Shown one piece after another: positions 7,371 to 16,062 of a stretch of 63,309 bases of DNA. The translations under genes and the position numbers were made by a program. Position 1 is the stretch's first letter. Each line of letters begins with the position of its first letter. Origin of the DNA: Lachnospiraceae bacterium (GTDB taxonomy: Bacteria; Bacillota; Clostridia; Lachnospirales; Lachnospiraceae); contig JAFWDM010000124.1 of the NCBI GenBank assembly GCA_017513005.1, forward strand, positions 1-63,309, in the 5' to 3' direction. Under the pieces are notes generated by a model, which was given only the letters and a program-made list of their open reading frames with translations, was not told where the DNA came from and ran no database searches.

Positions 7371-8306
7371 TCAGCCGGATCTCCACAGGCACCCTGCAGA
7401 CGCCTGTTTTACCGCTTCCAGAAATGTCCGCATGCGGTCCGGGAGAACCGCAGCTCCTCCCGGACCGTCCAGGCCGGTCTCTCCCAGATTCACCGTCTTG
7501 TTTGCTCCGTGGTAGTCGCTGCCTGCCGTGATATAGAGATCGTAGCGCTCCGCAAGCGCCAGCAGTTCCTCCCGGATCTCCGGGGTAAAGCGGGAATAGT
7601 ACACCTCCAGCCCCTGCAGGCCGAACCCTTTCAGTTTACAGATCCGCTGTTCCAGCTCCTCCCCCCGGATGTTCTGGTCGCCGTCCCCGAAAGCCGGGTG
7701 CGCCAGCACCGGGATCCCCCCGCTTCCCAGGATCCCCTCTATGGCCTCCTCCGGCTTCACATATTTCCCCTTGTAGTGGTGCCGGTTGAGATATTCCCTG
7801 ATCGCTTCATCCTTTGACCTGGCGTACCCGCACTGCACCATCAGGTTTCCGATATGGGGCTTTCCCGGATTGTCCATGGACCGCAGGTGCTCCTTGTCTT
7901 TCTCCGGAAAAACAAATCCGAACTCCTCCTTCAGGAAAACCAGTCTGGCCTCGAGTTTCTGCATGCGGTAGCTGTGCCCCAGTTCCACGACCCTCCTGAT
8001 CGGTCCGGAATCAGGATCAAATCCGTAGCCCAGAATATGATATTTTTCCTCCCGATCCGGACACCGCCGGTTCTTCCTGCAGGAGAACTCCACACCCGTG
8101 ATAAAAAGGGGATCCCCCGGCCCGAGCAGACCGCGGATGATCCCGCATCCCCTGATGGCATCATGATCCGTCACGGAAAAAAGGCCGATCCCCGCCTTCC
8201 TTACCTTCTCAAGAATCTCCTCCGGTGTGTCTGTACCGTCGGAAGCGGTCGTATGCATATGCAGGTCGATCCTGTCCGGCCTGCCTGAGAAATCCCGCAG
8301 ATCCAT
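7371..8306 (-). CDS. PHP-domain phosphoesterase (YciV/nucleoside 3',5'-bisphosphate phosphatase-like)
   Basis: A 311-aa metal-dependent phosphoesterase. The PHP metal motifs are visible in order: DLHMHTTASDGTDTPEE (about 14-30), SVTDHDAIRG (about 44-53), GVEFSC, LAHPAFGDGD (about 203-212) and TAGSDYHGANK near 264. Relatives hydrolyse phosphate from 3',5'-nucleoside bisphosphates or degrade short RNA 5' ends. The ATG follows GAAGGGGGAAAA. It converges on larA and shares its terminator. The exact substrate cannot be read. Confidence 0.85.
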   Translation of the reverse strand: MDLRDFSGRPDRIDLHMHTTASDGTDTPEEILEKVRKAGIGLFSVTDHDAIRGCGIIRGLLGPGDPLFITGVEFSCRKNRRCPDREEKYHILGYGFDPDSGPIRRVVELGHSYRMQKLEARLVFLKEEFGFVFPEKDKEHLRSMDNPGKPHIGNLMVQCGYARSKDEAIREYLNRHHYKGKYVKPEEAIEGILGSGGIPVLAHPAFGDGDQNIRGEELEQRICKLKGFGLQGLEVYYSRFTPEIREELLALAERYDLYITAGSDYHGANKTVNLGETGLDGPGGAAVLPDRMRTFLEAVKQASAGCLWRSG

Positions 8307-8534
8307 ATTTTCCCCCTTCTATCCCGGAAACTCTTCCCTGACAGCATCTTTTTGATCCTGCCAGCCGCTTTTCTTCCATTATTGTACCACGCCGTCTTGC
8401 CGCCTGGCAGCCAGTCTGCTATAATCGCATTCCGGCACGCAGGCGCTGTCAAGCATTGTTCTGTACATCCCGCCTGTCTTTCTCCCGACCGCTTTGTCAG
8501 AAAGCCTCGCTGCAGCAGCATTTATGCGCCGGTT

Positions 8535-8562
8535 TTGTCACAGTACCTCTACAGCATAACAT
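8535..8562 (+). promoter_or_regulatory. Candidate promoter placed almost on top of the second MATE start codon
   Basis: TTGTCA (8535-8540), 16 bases, TAACAT (8557-8562). The predicted transcription start is about a dozen bases before the ATG at 8581, and no Shine-Dalgarno sequence is present, so the mRNA would be nearly leaderless. Confidence 0.4.
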
Positions 8563-8580
8563 TTATACAGCATTACAGTC

Positions 8581-10020
8581 ATGAACGCATTACATAAAAA
8601 GGATCCGATCAATAATCCGATTACGGAGGGAGTCATCTGGAAGCAGATCCTCCTCTTCTTTTTTCCCCTGCTTCTGAGCTCCTTTTTCCAGCAGCTCTAC
8701 AACACGGCTGACGCGGTGATCGTAGGACAGGCCGCGGGCAAGGAGGCGCTCTCCGCCGTTGCGGGATCCGCAGGCTCCGTGCTGAGCATCTTTCTGTTTT
8801 TCTACACAGGCTTTGCCTCTGGCGCTGCCGTACTGGCGGCGCAGTTTTTTGGTGCAAAAAAATACAGTGCCCTGCGGGACACTGTGCGCCTGTCGCTCAT
8901 CCTCTCTGCGATCCTCGGACTTCTGGGGCTCATGATCTGCTTCTTTCTGGCGGGACCCATCCTGCGCGCCATGGGCGCTCCGGCAGAGACCATGGATGCC
9001 TCCTTCCACTACCTGCGTATCATTGCCCTCGGCATGGTTGCCAGTTCCCTCTATAATATGGGAGCAGCAGTGCTGCGCGCCCTCGGCGACGTCCGCAGTC
9101 CGCTTTATATCCTGATCGGCACCTGCCTTGCCAATATCGCCCTGGATCTTGCCTTCGTGGCAGTCCTCAAAATGGGAGCTCCCGGCGCAGCACTTGCCAC
9201 CGCCCTCTGCCAGCTGCTCAGTATGGCAGCCGTTCTCATCTGCCTGCGCCGCACCCTCCGCCTGCTGTCTGCCGCGGCCCCGGCCGGTCCCGGTTTCCGG
9301 GAACAGCCGGCTCTCTCTGATCCCATTACCGCAAAGCACAGGCGCAGATCCCGTTCCGACCCCCGGGATCTTTGTCACCGGATCCTGCGCGTCGGCCTGC
9401 CGCTGGGTCTCGCCGAGGTCATGTATACTTTTGCAAACCTCATTCTCATGGCTGTCGTGAACGGCTTCGGGACAGACACTGTCGCCGCTTACGGCGCCTA
9501 TGGCAGGATCGACGCCATCTTCTGGATGATCGTCGGCTCCTTCGGCATCGCGATCACCACCTTCGTCGGCCAGAACATCGGCGCCGGAAAACGGGACCGC
9601 GTCTTCCAATGCATCCGGGACTGCTCCGTGATGATGTTCCTCGTTCTGGGCATCGTCATCGCCATCCTGTATATCTTCAGCCCCGCTTTCCTACGCCTCT
9701 TCACCACTGACGCGGAGGTCCTCCGGATCGGCGTGGGCATGATGCATTTTCTCATGCCCTTCTATTTTCTGTATATTCCCATTGAGATCCTGTTTTCCGC
9801 CCTTCGCGGAATGGGAGACTCGCTGATCCCTACGATCATCACCTTTTTCGGTGTCTGTATCCTGCGCTCCGCCTGGGGACTGTTTGCTGTCCCCCTGCAT
9901 CACACTCCCAATATGGTACTCGCCGGATTTCCCGTCACCTGGATCGTCACCTCCGTCGCCTTTTTCTTCTATTTCCGCTGGTACGTGCGGCACCACATGC
10001 CTGCTGCCGATCCCGTGTGA
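8581..10020 (+). CDS. MATE family efflux transporter (second copy, not a recent duplicate)
   Basis: A 479-aa protein with about twelve membrane segments. The opening FFFPLLLSSFFQQLYNTADAVIVGQ matches MATE transporters, and the middle carries a longer basic cytoplasmic loop (about 235-265) than the first exporter in the window. The two MATE proteins share family motifs but differ throughout, so they are paralogues of old divergence. No ribosome site is visible before the ATG. The last codons (D-P-V-stop) lie inside a short repeat that recurs twice downstream. Confidence 0.88.
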   Translation: MNALHKKDPINNPITEGVIWKQILLFFFPLLLSSFFQQLYNTADAVIVGQAAGKEALSAVAGSAGSVLSIFLFFYTGFASGAAVLAAQFFGAKKYSALRDTVRLSLILSAILGLLGLMICFFLAGPILRAMGAPAETMDASFHYLRIIALGMVASSLYNMGAAVLRALGDVRSPLYILIGTCLANIALDLAFVAVLKMGAPGAALATALCQLLSMAAVLICLRRTLRLLSAAAPAGPGFREQPALSDPITAKHRRRSRSDPRDLCHRILRVGLPLGLAEVMYTFANLILMAVVNGFGTDTVAAYGAYGRIDAIFWMIVGSFGIAITTFVGQNIGAGKRDRVFQCIRDCSVMMFLVLGIVIAILYIFSPAFLRLFTTDAEVLRIGVGMMHFLMPFYFLYIPIEILFSALRGMGDSLIPTIITFFGVCILRSAWGLFAVPLHHTPNMVLAGFPVTWIVTSVAFFFYFRWYVRHHMPAADPV

Positions 10021-10139
10021 ACCCGGATCCTTTTCGACTCAAAAGCCCCGGGCGGAACTTTGCACGGTCGATCCCGTGTGAGCCCGAATCCTTTTCCTGT
10101 TGTCATCAGACCGATCCCATGTGTACCCGGATCCTTTTC
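10008..10139. repeat. Three copies of a 28-bp direct repeat spanning two convergent gene ends
   Basis: Units beginning CGATCCCRTGTG and ending CCGGATCCTTTTC (or close) start at 10008, 10069 and 10112. The first covers the last codons of the MATE gene, the last covers the final codons of fruK on the other strand, and the middle one is intergenic. Confidence 0.75.
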
Positions 10140-11069
10140 CGCAGGGCTTCCATCTCCTGCCGGGCCGCCAGTTCCGTGGATGCGGCACTTGCGCTGCCCG
10201 CCGCCAGGCCTGTCAGAAAGGCAGACTCATAATCTCCGTCCGACTCCAGGTACCCGGCAAGGAAGCCGGCGACCATGGAATCCCCCGCTCCGACAGTATT
10301 CACCACCCTGATCCCGGGTGCTCCGGCACAGAGCACCTTCCCGGTCTCCGTGACAAGAACCGCTCCCCGCTCTCCCATGGAGACCAGAACATTGCGCGCA
10401 CCCTCCCGCTGCAGCATCTCTGCGTAAGGGATGACCTCCTCCTGTTTCTCCAGATGAACGCCAAAGATTCCTTCCAGCTCCTCCTGATTGGGCTTGATCA
10501 GAAAAGGATGATACTTCAGGGCATTCGTCAGCAGATGCCCCTCTGCATCCACGACAGCGCGGATTCCCCTGCCGTCAAGCCGGATGTCCGGCCGCCCCTC
10601 CGGCCGGTCGGCAGCTGCCGCCAGGATCCGTTCGTACATATCCTCCGGCAGCGTATTCGGGATGCTTCCGGAGATCACGAGGATGTCTCCCGCCTGCAGC
10701 CGCTCCAGTTTTTTTTTCCAGCTTCGCGATATCCCCGGGAGTGATCTTCGGTTCCTGGCCGTTGATGGCAGTCTCCCCGTTGGAGATCATCTTCAGGTTG
10801 ATACGGGAAAAGCCTTCCCGGACATGGATAAAATCCGTCCTGCAGCCGGATTCCCGAAGACGCTTTTCGATCTCTCTTCCCGTGAATCCCGCCAGAAATC
10901 CCAGTGCCACGCTCTCATGCCCCAGATTGGAGAGAACCATGGATACATTCAGCCCCTTTCCGCCGGGAACCACCTTCTCCGCCGCCGTCCGGTTGATCTC
11001 TCCCACCCGGAAATGGTCCACTTCAACGATATAATCCACCGAAGGACTGAATGTCAGTGTATAAATCAT
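10106..11069 (-). pseudogene. fruK: 1-phosphofructokinase (FruK/PfkB family), split by a +1 A in an A9 run
   Basis: Two overlapping minus-strand frames together make one PfkB sugar kinase. The first (from the ATG at 11069, ribosome site AAAGGGG) has MIYTLTFSPSVDYIVEV and the substrate motif PGGKGLNVS; the second, in another frame, carries ISGSIPNTLPEDMY, KPNQEEL and the catalytic GAGDSMVAGFLAG near the C-terminus. They join at nine T residues at 10709-10717 (A9 in the mRNA); eight would restore a normal protein of about 320 aa. The function would be phosphorylation of fructose 1-phosphate (or tagatose 6-phosphate) by ATP. Possible explanations are a sequencing or assembly error, a real inactivating indel, phase variation, or correction by RNA polymerase slippage. 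It follows the XRE regulator by 20 bases. Confidence 0.85.
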
Positions 11070-11089
11070 CTGCTGTCCCCTTTCCCTTC

Positions 11090-12079
11090 TCACCTGCCCC
11101 GGACAAGTGCTTTCATGATCTCCCTGTAGGCCGCAAACGGGACTCCGGCGACAGGCCAGACGATCCAGGTAAATTCCCAGCGCCCGGTCACAAAGCTCCA
11201 GCCCAGGTACACAGCTGTCGCGACTGCCCAGTATACCCCGTCAAACCTTCCGGCCTTTTTATTGATCCTGCTATAGTCGCCTTCCTCCAGCAGCCTGTCG
11301 AAGCCGCCCTGTCTGATGCTGGTCAGGACGATCATTTTTACACCGGTTGCGCACATGACCAGCATGCCCCCGACCCCGAGGACGGGAAGTGCATCCGTAT
11401 TGTTCGTGTATCTGGTGAGACTGATCATCAGCATAGGAACGGCTGCGATGATACAGAGCATGATGCCGATGATCAGCAGCCGGCTGTGCCGCTCCGCATA
11501 GGCGTCCCGCCGCTCTCTGACCATCCCGTCCACGCCGTACTCCGTGTCGATATTGAGCTTCTCGAGATACTCATATCTGCTGCCGCGCAGCCCCTCGCGT
11601 ATAAACATCCCGACCGCGGCCGCGATCATGATGAGCAGGACGACAGTCCCGGCAATTTCGGCGTGTACCTCACCCATCGGGATCAGTTCCGCTTCGGCCA
11701 GTCCGCCCAGTATGACCACTGCCACCGGCGCGAGAATGCACAGCATCACCCCCGTCGATATCCTCCGGGCTGCTCTCTCATTGTGGGAAAGAAAGGCATT
11801 TGCCTCCTCCATGGAGACCTGCCGCACCGTTTCCTCCAGTCCGCTGTCCACCGGAGCGGTCTCCGCTGCCGGGACAGCCTCGATCTCATCCTTCATCAGG
11901 TAATCCGTGGTCACCCCGAACACCTCGGAGAGCTGGAGGATCTTTTTCATATCAGGCACTGCCTGCGCACTTTCCCATTTGGAGACTGACTGTCTCGACA
12001 CCCCCAGCAGGTTCGCGAGTTCTTCCTGCGACCAGCCGTTCTTTTTTCTGTTCTCAATGATCTTATCCGCCAGGATCAT
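11090..12079 (-). CDS. Membrane-anchored XRE-family transcriptional regulator
   Basis: A 329-aa protein whose residues 5-60 form a Cro/CI helix-turn-helix (NGWSQEELANLLGVSRQSVSKWESAQAVPDM). The rest carries about five hydrophobic segments (near 110-130, 145-165, 215-235, 245-265, 285-315), so the DNA-binding domain is tethered to the membrane, an arrangement common in Firmicutes. The ribosome site is GGAGGTATACAT. It is the first gene of a likely two-gene unit with fruK. A candidate operator, CAACCGG ... CCGGTTG (12184-12190 and 12211-12217), lies upstream. Confidence 0.85.
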   Translation of the reverse strand: MILADKIIENRKKNGWSQEELANLLGVSRQSVSKWESAQAVPDMKKILQLSEVFGVTTDYLMKDEIEAVPAAETAPVDSGLEETVRQVSMEEANAFLSHNERAARRISTGVMLCILAPVAVVILGGLAEAELIPMGEVHAEIAGTVVLLIMIAAAVGMFIREGLRGSRYEYLEKLNIDTEYGVDGMVRERRDAYAERHSRLLIIGIMLCIIAAVPMLMISLTRYTNNTDALPVLGVGGMLVMCATGVKMIVLTSIRQGGFDRLLEEGDYSRINKKAGRFDGVYWAVATAVYLGWSFVTGRWEFTWIVWPVAGVPFAAYREIMKALVRGR

Positions 12080-12305
12080 ATGTATACCTCCTATCCCTTC
12101 CAGTCATGCGGCAGCAGTTCCTGTGTGTGATCCGGCTGCCCGTTTCTGCCTGAAATATACACTTTTGATCGGGTGCCTGCTACCAACCGGACTTTTCAAT
12201 GTGTCAACTGCCGGTTGCAATTGCTCTCAGGAAGCATTTTTTCATCTATACACACCTATATAGTCACAACCGGTCTGTAAAATCAATCCCCGGGGGAAAA
12301 GCTTT
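12080..12305. other. Divergent regulatory region between the XRE regulator and helD
   Basis: AT-richer than its surroundings. It contains the inverted pair CAACCGG (12184-12190) / CCGGTTG (12211-12217), with a further CAACCGG near 12270, which could be operator half-sites for the XRE protein. No gene is seen. Confidence 0.45.
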
Positions 12306-12335
12306 TTGGACAATCTTCCTGATCGCAGTTATAAT
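12306..12335 (+). promoter_or_regulatory. Sigma-A promoter for helD
   Basis: TTGGAC (12306-12311), 18-base spacer, perfect TATAAT (12330-12335). Transcripts would pass through the whole family B repeat before reaching the helD start at 12611. Confidence 0.65.
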
Positions 12336-12422
12336 ACAATCTATAAATAAGGTACAGGCACAGGGATTCTCTTTTTACCGATCCCGATCAGCAGATGCGC
12401 AGAAGGATCAATGACGGAGCGC

Positions 12423-12522
12423 TTATTCTTCATCGCGGGATTGTACCCACGATGAAGCGAGTTTCCCTTTTTGCGCGCGTATCCCACGACTGAAGTCACG
12501 GGTATTGCGCGATGAAGAATAA
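12423..12522 (+). repeat. Dispersed repeat family B, copy 1 (100 bp with 15-bp perfect terminal inverted repeats)
   Basis: TTATTCTTCATCGCG at 12423-12437 is repeated inverted at 12508-12522. Inside are a second inverted CTTCATCG (with the first arm) and a sub-terminal hairpin CCCACGACT / AGTCACGGG. It lies in the leader of helD. Related copies are at 34710-34806, 43472-43571 and 63071-63172, with a half copy at 35848-35893. Confidence 0.88.
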
Positions 12523-12540
12523 AAGATCAGAGAGACCAAA

Positions 12541-12598
12541 AATCACGAAGATAAAAAATAGAAAGATAAAAATTAGAAAGATAAAAAATCAGAAAGGC
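12541..12598 (+). repeat. A-rich tandem repeat in the helD leader
   Basis: Three degenerate units of about 16-17 bases (AGAAAGATAAAAA) lie immediately before the helD ribosome site. They keep an open frame upstream of helD, encoding only Lys/Ile/Arg repeats, which is why I do not count that frame as protein. Confidence 0.6.
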
Positions 12599-12610
12599 GG
12601 GACAGAAAGA

Positions 12611-14758
12611 ATGCAGAACGATGTTTTCCAGCGGGAGCAGGAACACCTCTCCGACACCTGGGACCGGCTGAGCAAAATGGAGAAGGATCTCGAAAGCAGG
12701 ATCGGCTCCATCGCGGAGAAGGCCGCAGAGGAGAAGCGTGACATCCGGGAAAACCTGTCCCTGAACTTTGACGGGGACTCGGATTCCATGGAGACCTATA
12801 TCGAGTTCGAGGTCATGAATCATGCCATCGACCACTACAATATCGAGCGGGACTCTGCCATCGAAAAACTCGGGCGAATCAGACGCCTGCTGAAGGCCCC
12901 CTATTTTGCAAAGGTCCGGCTCCGCTATGCGCCTGACGAGGAGCCGGAGGAGTACTATATCGGCAGTGCCGGTATCTCGGAAAACGCACTGGAGCCGCTG
13001 GTCATTGACTGGCGCTCTCCGGTCGCCGAGACCTACTACAATCAGGAGAACGGCCGCACCTTTTATCATGTGGACGGCAGAAGGATCGAGGTCGAACTTC
13101 TGCTGCGCAGGCAGTTTGAATTAAGCGAAAACCGCCTGCACGCCTTTTTCGATACGCAGATCGCCCTGTCGGACCCTCTCCTCATCCACTCGCTCACCCG
13201 GCAGCGGACAGACAAGATGCAGGCCATCACGGCGACGATTCAGAAGGAGCAGAATGCGGTCGTGCGCCATGAAAATGTCCCTGTGCTGCTCGTGGGCGGC
13301 ATCGCGGGGAGCGGCAAGACCAGTGTCCTTTTACAGCGCATCGCCTGGCTGTTTTACCGGCAGCGGGATACGCTCCGGCCCGATGAGGTCGTACTGATGA
13401 CGCTCAACCCGATCTTTCGCCGCTATATCGACCAGGTCCTGCCGGATATGGGGGAGATGAACCCCGTTTCCCTGACCTGGGGGGATTTTCTGTCCATGGC
13501 GGGGGTCCCCGGAAAACTTCTTTCCGGCCAGAGCGGCGGCGTCAGGACCACGGCCCGGTCCCTGAAAAAGATCGAAGAGCAGCTTCCCACCCTGACACTG
13601 GAGCCGGAGGACCTCTGCCCCGTCCGGCAGAAAAACCTGCAGATCCTGTCCGCCGGCAGGATCGCAGCTGTCCTGGCTTCGCATGAAAACATCCCCACCG
13701 GGGAACGCCTCATCCAGATTTCCATCGATGAATTAAAGGAGATCGCAAAAGGAGAGATCCGGCGCAGGGAGCGTGACGAGGAACGGGAAGGATATGGTGC
13801 GGGAGAGCCGTCTGCCATCCGCGCAGGAGAACCGTCTGCGGGCACCGCAGGGGACCGGCCCGCCGGACGTGCGGAGGACAACCGCATCAGGAGCCAGTAC
13901 GGCGGCGCTTTCTATGCCATCAATACCTGCCAGTGGCTCAATATCAGCCGCATCGGCTGCCGCCTTTTGGGCAAAAAGAGACTGACCTCCCTCGAATGGC
14001 TCTATCTCAAGATGCTTCTGACCGGCCAGAGAGACCTCCGGACCCGCTATGTCATGGTCGATGAAGTGCAGGACTACACACCCGCCCAGCTCATGGTGCT
14101 CCAAAGATACTATCCCAGGGCCAGATTCATGCTGCTCGGCGATGAATTCCAGGCGATCCGCGAAGGAACGGCCGCCTTTGAACAGATCCACGGACTCTTT
14201 AACAGCGAAGTCACTGAGCTCTCCCTCACGACCAGCTATCGGTCCTCCCCGGAGATCACAGCCCTGTTTTCCGCCCTGCTGCCCCCGGAGAAACAGATCC
14301 TCGTTTCCTCCGTTCAGCCTGCCGGTAACGCACCGGTCATCCGGGCCTTCCCCGGCCATGACGACTATGCCGGTGCCCTTTTCCGGGCTGTAAAAAACTC
14401 CATGCAGGAGGATGGCCTCACCGCCGTCATCTGTGCAGGCGCCAGACATATGGAGCGGACTGCCTCCCTGCTCAAAAACTGCTTCCATGAAGCCGGGGAA
14501 GCCGGAGACTGCCCCGTTCCCGCACTTCACGCAGGCGATCAGCTCCCTGAAAAAGGCGTCTTCCTCATCCCGCTGGCACACGCCAAGGGACTGGAATTTG
14601 ACGGCGTTATTCTCCCGGATGCGGACAAAGACACCTATCCGGATACGCCGCTTTCGCGCCACCGCCTCTACACAGCGCTCTCCCGGGCTACCCACCGGCT
14701 GACCATCCTGGCACAGGGCAGTCTCTCAGAGCTTCTGCCGGAGGCGGCAAAACCGTGA
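12611..14758 (+). CDS. helD: HelD-type UvrD-like ATPase (RNA polymerase recycling/rescue)
   Basis: A 715-aa protein. The N-terminal 120 residues are a charged coiled coil, followed by the superfamily 1 ATPase core with Walker A GGIAGSGKTS (about 228-238), motif II VDEVQDYTPAQ (about 480), motif III LLGDEFQAI, a motif V-like LAHAKGLEFDGVILPD and motif VI YTALSRATHRLTIL. HelD proteins in Firmicutes use an N-terminal coiled coil to prise RNA polymerase from DNA. A polar insertion (about 390-425, repeated A-G-E-P-S-A) separates the domains. I chose the ATG at 12611, preceded by AAAGGCGGG, over the in-frame ATG at 12512 because the extension is pure repeat sequence. Confidence 0.85.
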   Translation: MQNDVFQREQEHLSDTWDRLSKMEKDLESRIGSIAEKAAEEKRDIRENLSLNFDGDSDSMETYIEFEVMNHAIDHYNIERDSAIEKLGRIRRLLKAPYFAKVRLRYAPDEEPEEYYIGSAGISENALEPLVIDWRSPVAETYYNQENGRTFYHVDGRRIEVELLLRRQFELSENRLHAFFDTQIALSDPLLIHSLTRQRTDKMQAITATIQKEQNAVVRHENVPVLLVGGIAGSGKTSVLLQRIAWLFYRQRDTLRPDEVVLMTLNPIFRRYIDQVLPDMGEMNPVSLTWGDFLSMAGVPGKLLSGQSGGVRTTARSLKKIEEQLPTLTLEPEDLCPVRQKNLQILSAGRIAAVLASHENIPTGERLIQISIDELKEIAKGEIRRRERDEEREGYGAGEPSAIRAGEPSAGTAGDRPAGRAEDNRIRSQYGGAFYAINTCQWLNISRIGCRLLGKKRLTSLEWLYLKMLLTGQRDLRTRYVMVDEVQDYTPAQLMVLQRYYPRARFMLLGDEFQAIREGTAAFEQIHGLFNSEVTELSLTTSYRSSPEITALFSALLPPEKQILVSSVQPAGNAPVIRAFPGHDDYAGALFRAVKNSMQEDGLTAVICAGARHMERTASLLKNCFHEAGEAGDCPVPALHAGDQLPEKGVFLIPLAHAKGLEFDGVILPDADKDTYPDTPLSRHRLYTALSRATHRLTILAQGSLSELLPEAAKP

Positions 14759-14920
14759 CGGCTGCCCCTTCTCAAGTGGTCAGGAAAAGAATTTCCGTGA
14801 CAACGCCTCCTTCTCAAGCGGCCGGAGGATCGGAATCCGTGACAGTTGTTCTTTTGCAAATGACCGGAGGTTGGGATCCGTGACAGCTCCTCTTTCGCAG
14901 CTCAACAGGAAAAGGATAGC
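14753..14920. repeat. Degenerate 42-bp tandem repeat (about four units) after helD
   Basis: CCGTGAC recurs at 14753, 14795, 14837 and 14878, each followed by a C/T-rich half and then a purine-rich GGAGG-type segment. The first unit contains the helD stop codon. The array fills the gap between helD and mnmA. Confidence 0.75.
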
Positions 14921-14946
14921 CGGTTTCGACAAAAAAGGATTTATAT

Positions 14947-16035
14947 ATGAACAAGCGAGTGCTCGTAGGGCTGTCCGGAGGTGTGGACAGTGCCGTTGCA
15001 GCATATCTGCTGCAGAGAGATGGATATGAAGTATGCGGCGTGACGCTCCGCACCTGGGATGCCGGTGACGGCACGGAGAGCCGCTGCTGTGAGATCGATG
15101 ACGCAAGGGCCGTGGCCTGGAAGCTGGGGATTCGCTACTACACCCTGAACTGCATCGAGGATTTTTCCAGGGAAGTCGTCGATCCTTTTGTGGATGATTA
15201 TCTGCATGGCCTGACGCCGAATCCATGTGTCATCTGCAATCGCACGATGAAGTGGGAAAAAATGCTCTATGCTGCAAAAGTCATGGAGGCAGACTGGATC
15301 GCGACCGGCCACTATGCACATGTGGTACAGCTGCCGAACGGTCGATATACAGCTAAAAAGGCTCTTCATGCCGCCAAAGACCAGACCTATATGCTCTACC
15401 GGCTCACACAGGAGCAGCTGGCACGGACCCTCATGCCGCTGGGAGACCTGACAAAAGAGGAGGTCCGCAGGATCGCCGCCGAGGCCGGCCTTCCTGTAGC
15501 CGGAAAAGCGGATTCACAGGAGATCTGTTTTGTGACTGACGGACACTATGCCGACTTTATAGCAGCTTATGTGCGACAAAAAGGCAGAAGGGACTGGACA
15601 GTGCCCGGTTCCGGCTTTTTTGTTGATGAAGCCGGGAACCGCCTCGGCCGCCACAAGGGCATCACGCACTACACAGTGGGGCAGCGCAAAGGCCTGGGGA
15701 TCGCCCTCGGGCATCCGGTCTATGTCAAGGAGATTCGTGCCGGCTCCAATGAAGTCGTTCTCTCCGATGAGCCCGCTCTGTTTACAGACACGGTCGAGTG
15801 CCGGGATGTCAATTTCCTCTCCGTTCCCGGCATGGAGCCGGGACAGACTCTCCGGGCCAGATCAAAAATCCGCTACCATCACGCGGCAGCGGATTCTGTG
15901 CTTTGTATGCTGGAGGACGGGCGTGTCCGCATCCTCTTTGACAGCCCTGTCCGGGCGGCAGCCCCGGGGCAGTCTGCCGTTTTCTATGATGACGACGGAT
16001 GTGTCATCGGCGGCGGGATCATCAGCAGAACATAG
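14947..16035 (+). CDS. mnmA: tRNA-specific 2-thiouridylase MnmA
   Basis: A 362-aa enzyme that thiolates U34 of tRNA Lys, Glu and Gln. The PP-loop SGGVDS is at 10-15; the catalytic cysteine pair is represented by C97 in the PNPCVICN motif (equivalent to the LCN cysteine of E. coli MnmA) and the C in DSQEICFV near 190. The GQRKGLGIA motif near 248 is also diagnostic. The start is ATG at 14947; the ribosome site is AAAAAAGGATTTATAT. It converges on the next gene with only 27 bases between stops. Confidence 0.95.
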   Translation: MNKRVLVGLSGGVDSAVAAYLLQRDGYEVCGVTLRTWDAGDGTESRCCEIDDARAVAWKLGIRYYTLNCIEDFSREVVDPFVDDYLHGLTPNPCVICNRTMKWEKMLYAAKVMEADWIATGHYAHVVQLPNGRYTAKKALHAAKDQTYMLYRLTQEQLARTLMPLGDLTKEEVRRIAAEAGLPVAGKADSQEICFVTDGHYADFIAAYVRQKGRRDWTVPGSGFFVDEAGNRLGRHKGITHYTVGQRKGLGIALGHPVYVKEIRAGSNEVVLSDEPALFTDTVECRDVNFLSVPGMEPGQTLRARSKIRYHHAAADSVLCMLEDGRVRILFDSPVRAAAPGQSAVFYDDDGCVIGGGIISRT

Positions 16036-16062
16036 CTGTTCGGCACAAGTGATCCGCTGCGG

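Noticed and set aside
12512-12610. In-frame N-terminal extension of helD
   Set aside because: It translates A-rich tandem repeats into Lys/Ile strings; the next ATG has a better ribosome site and begins the real coiled coil.
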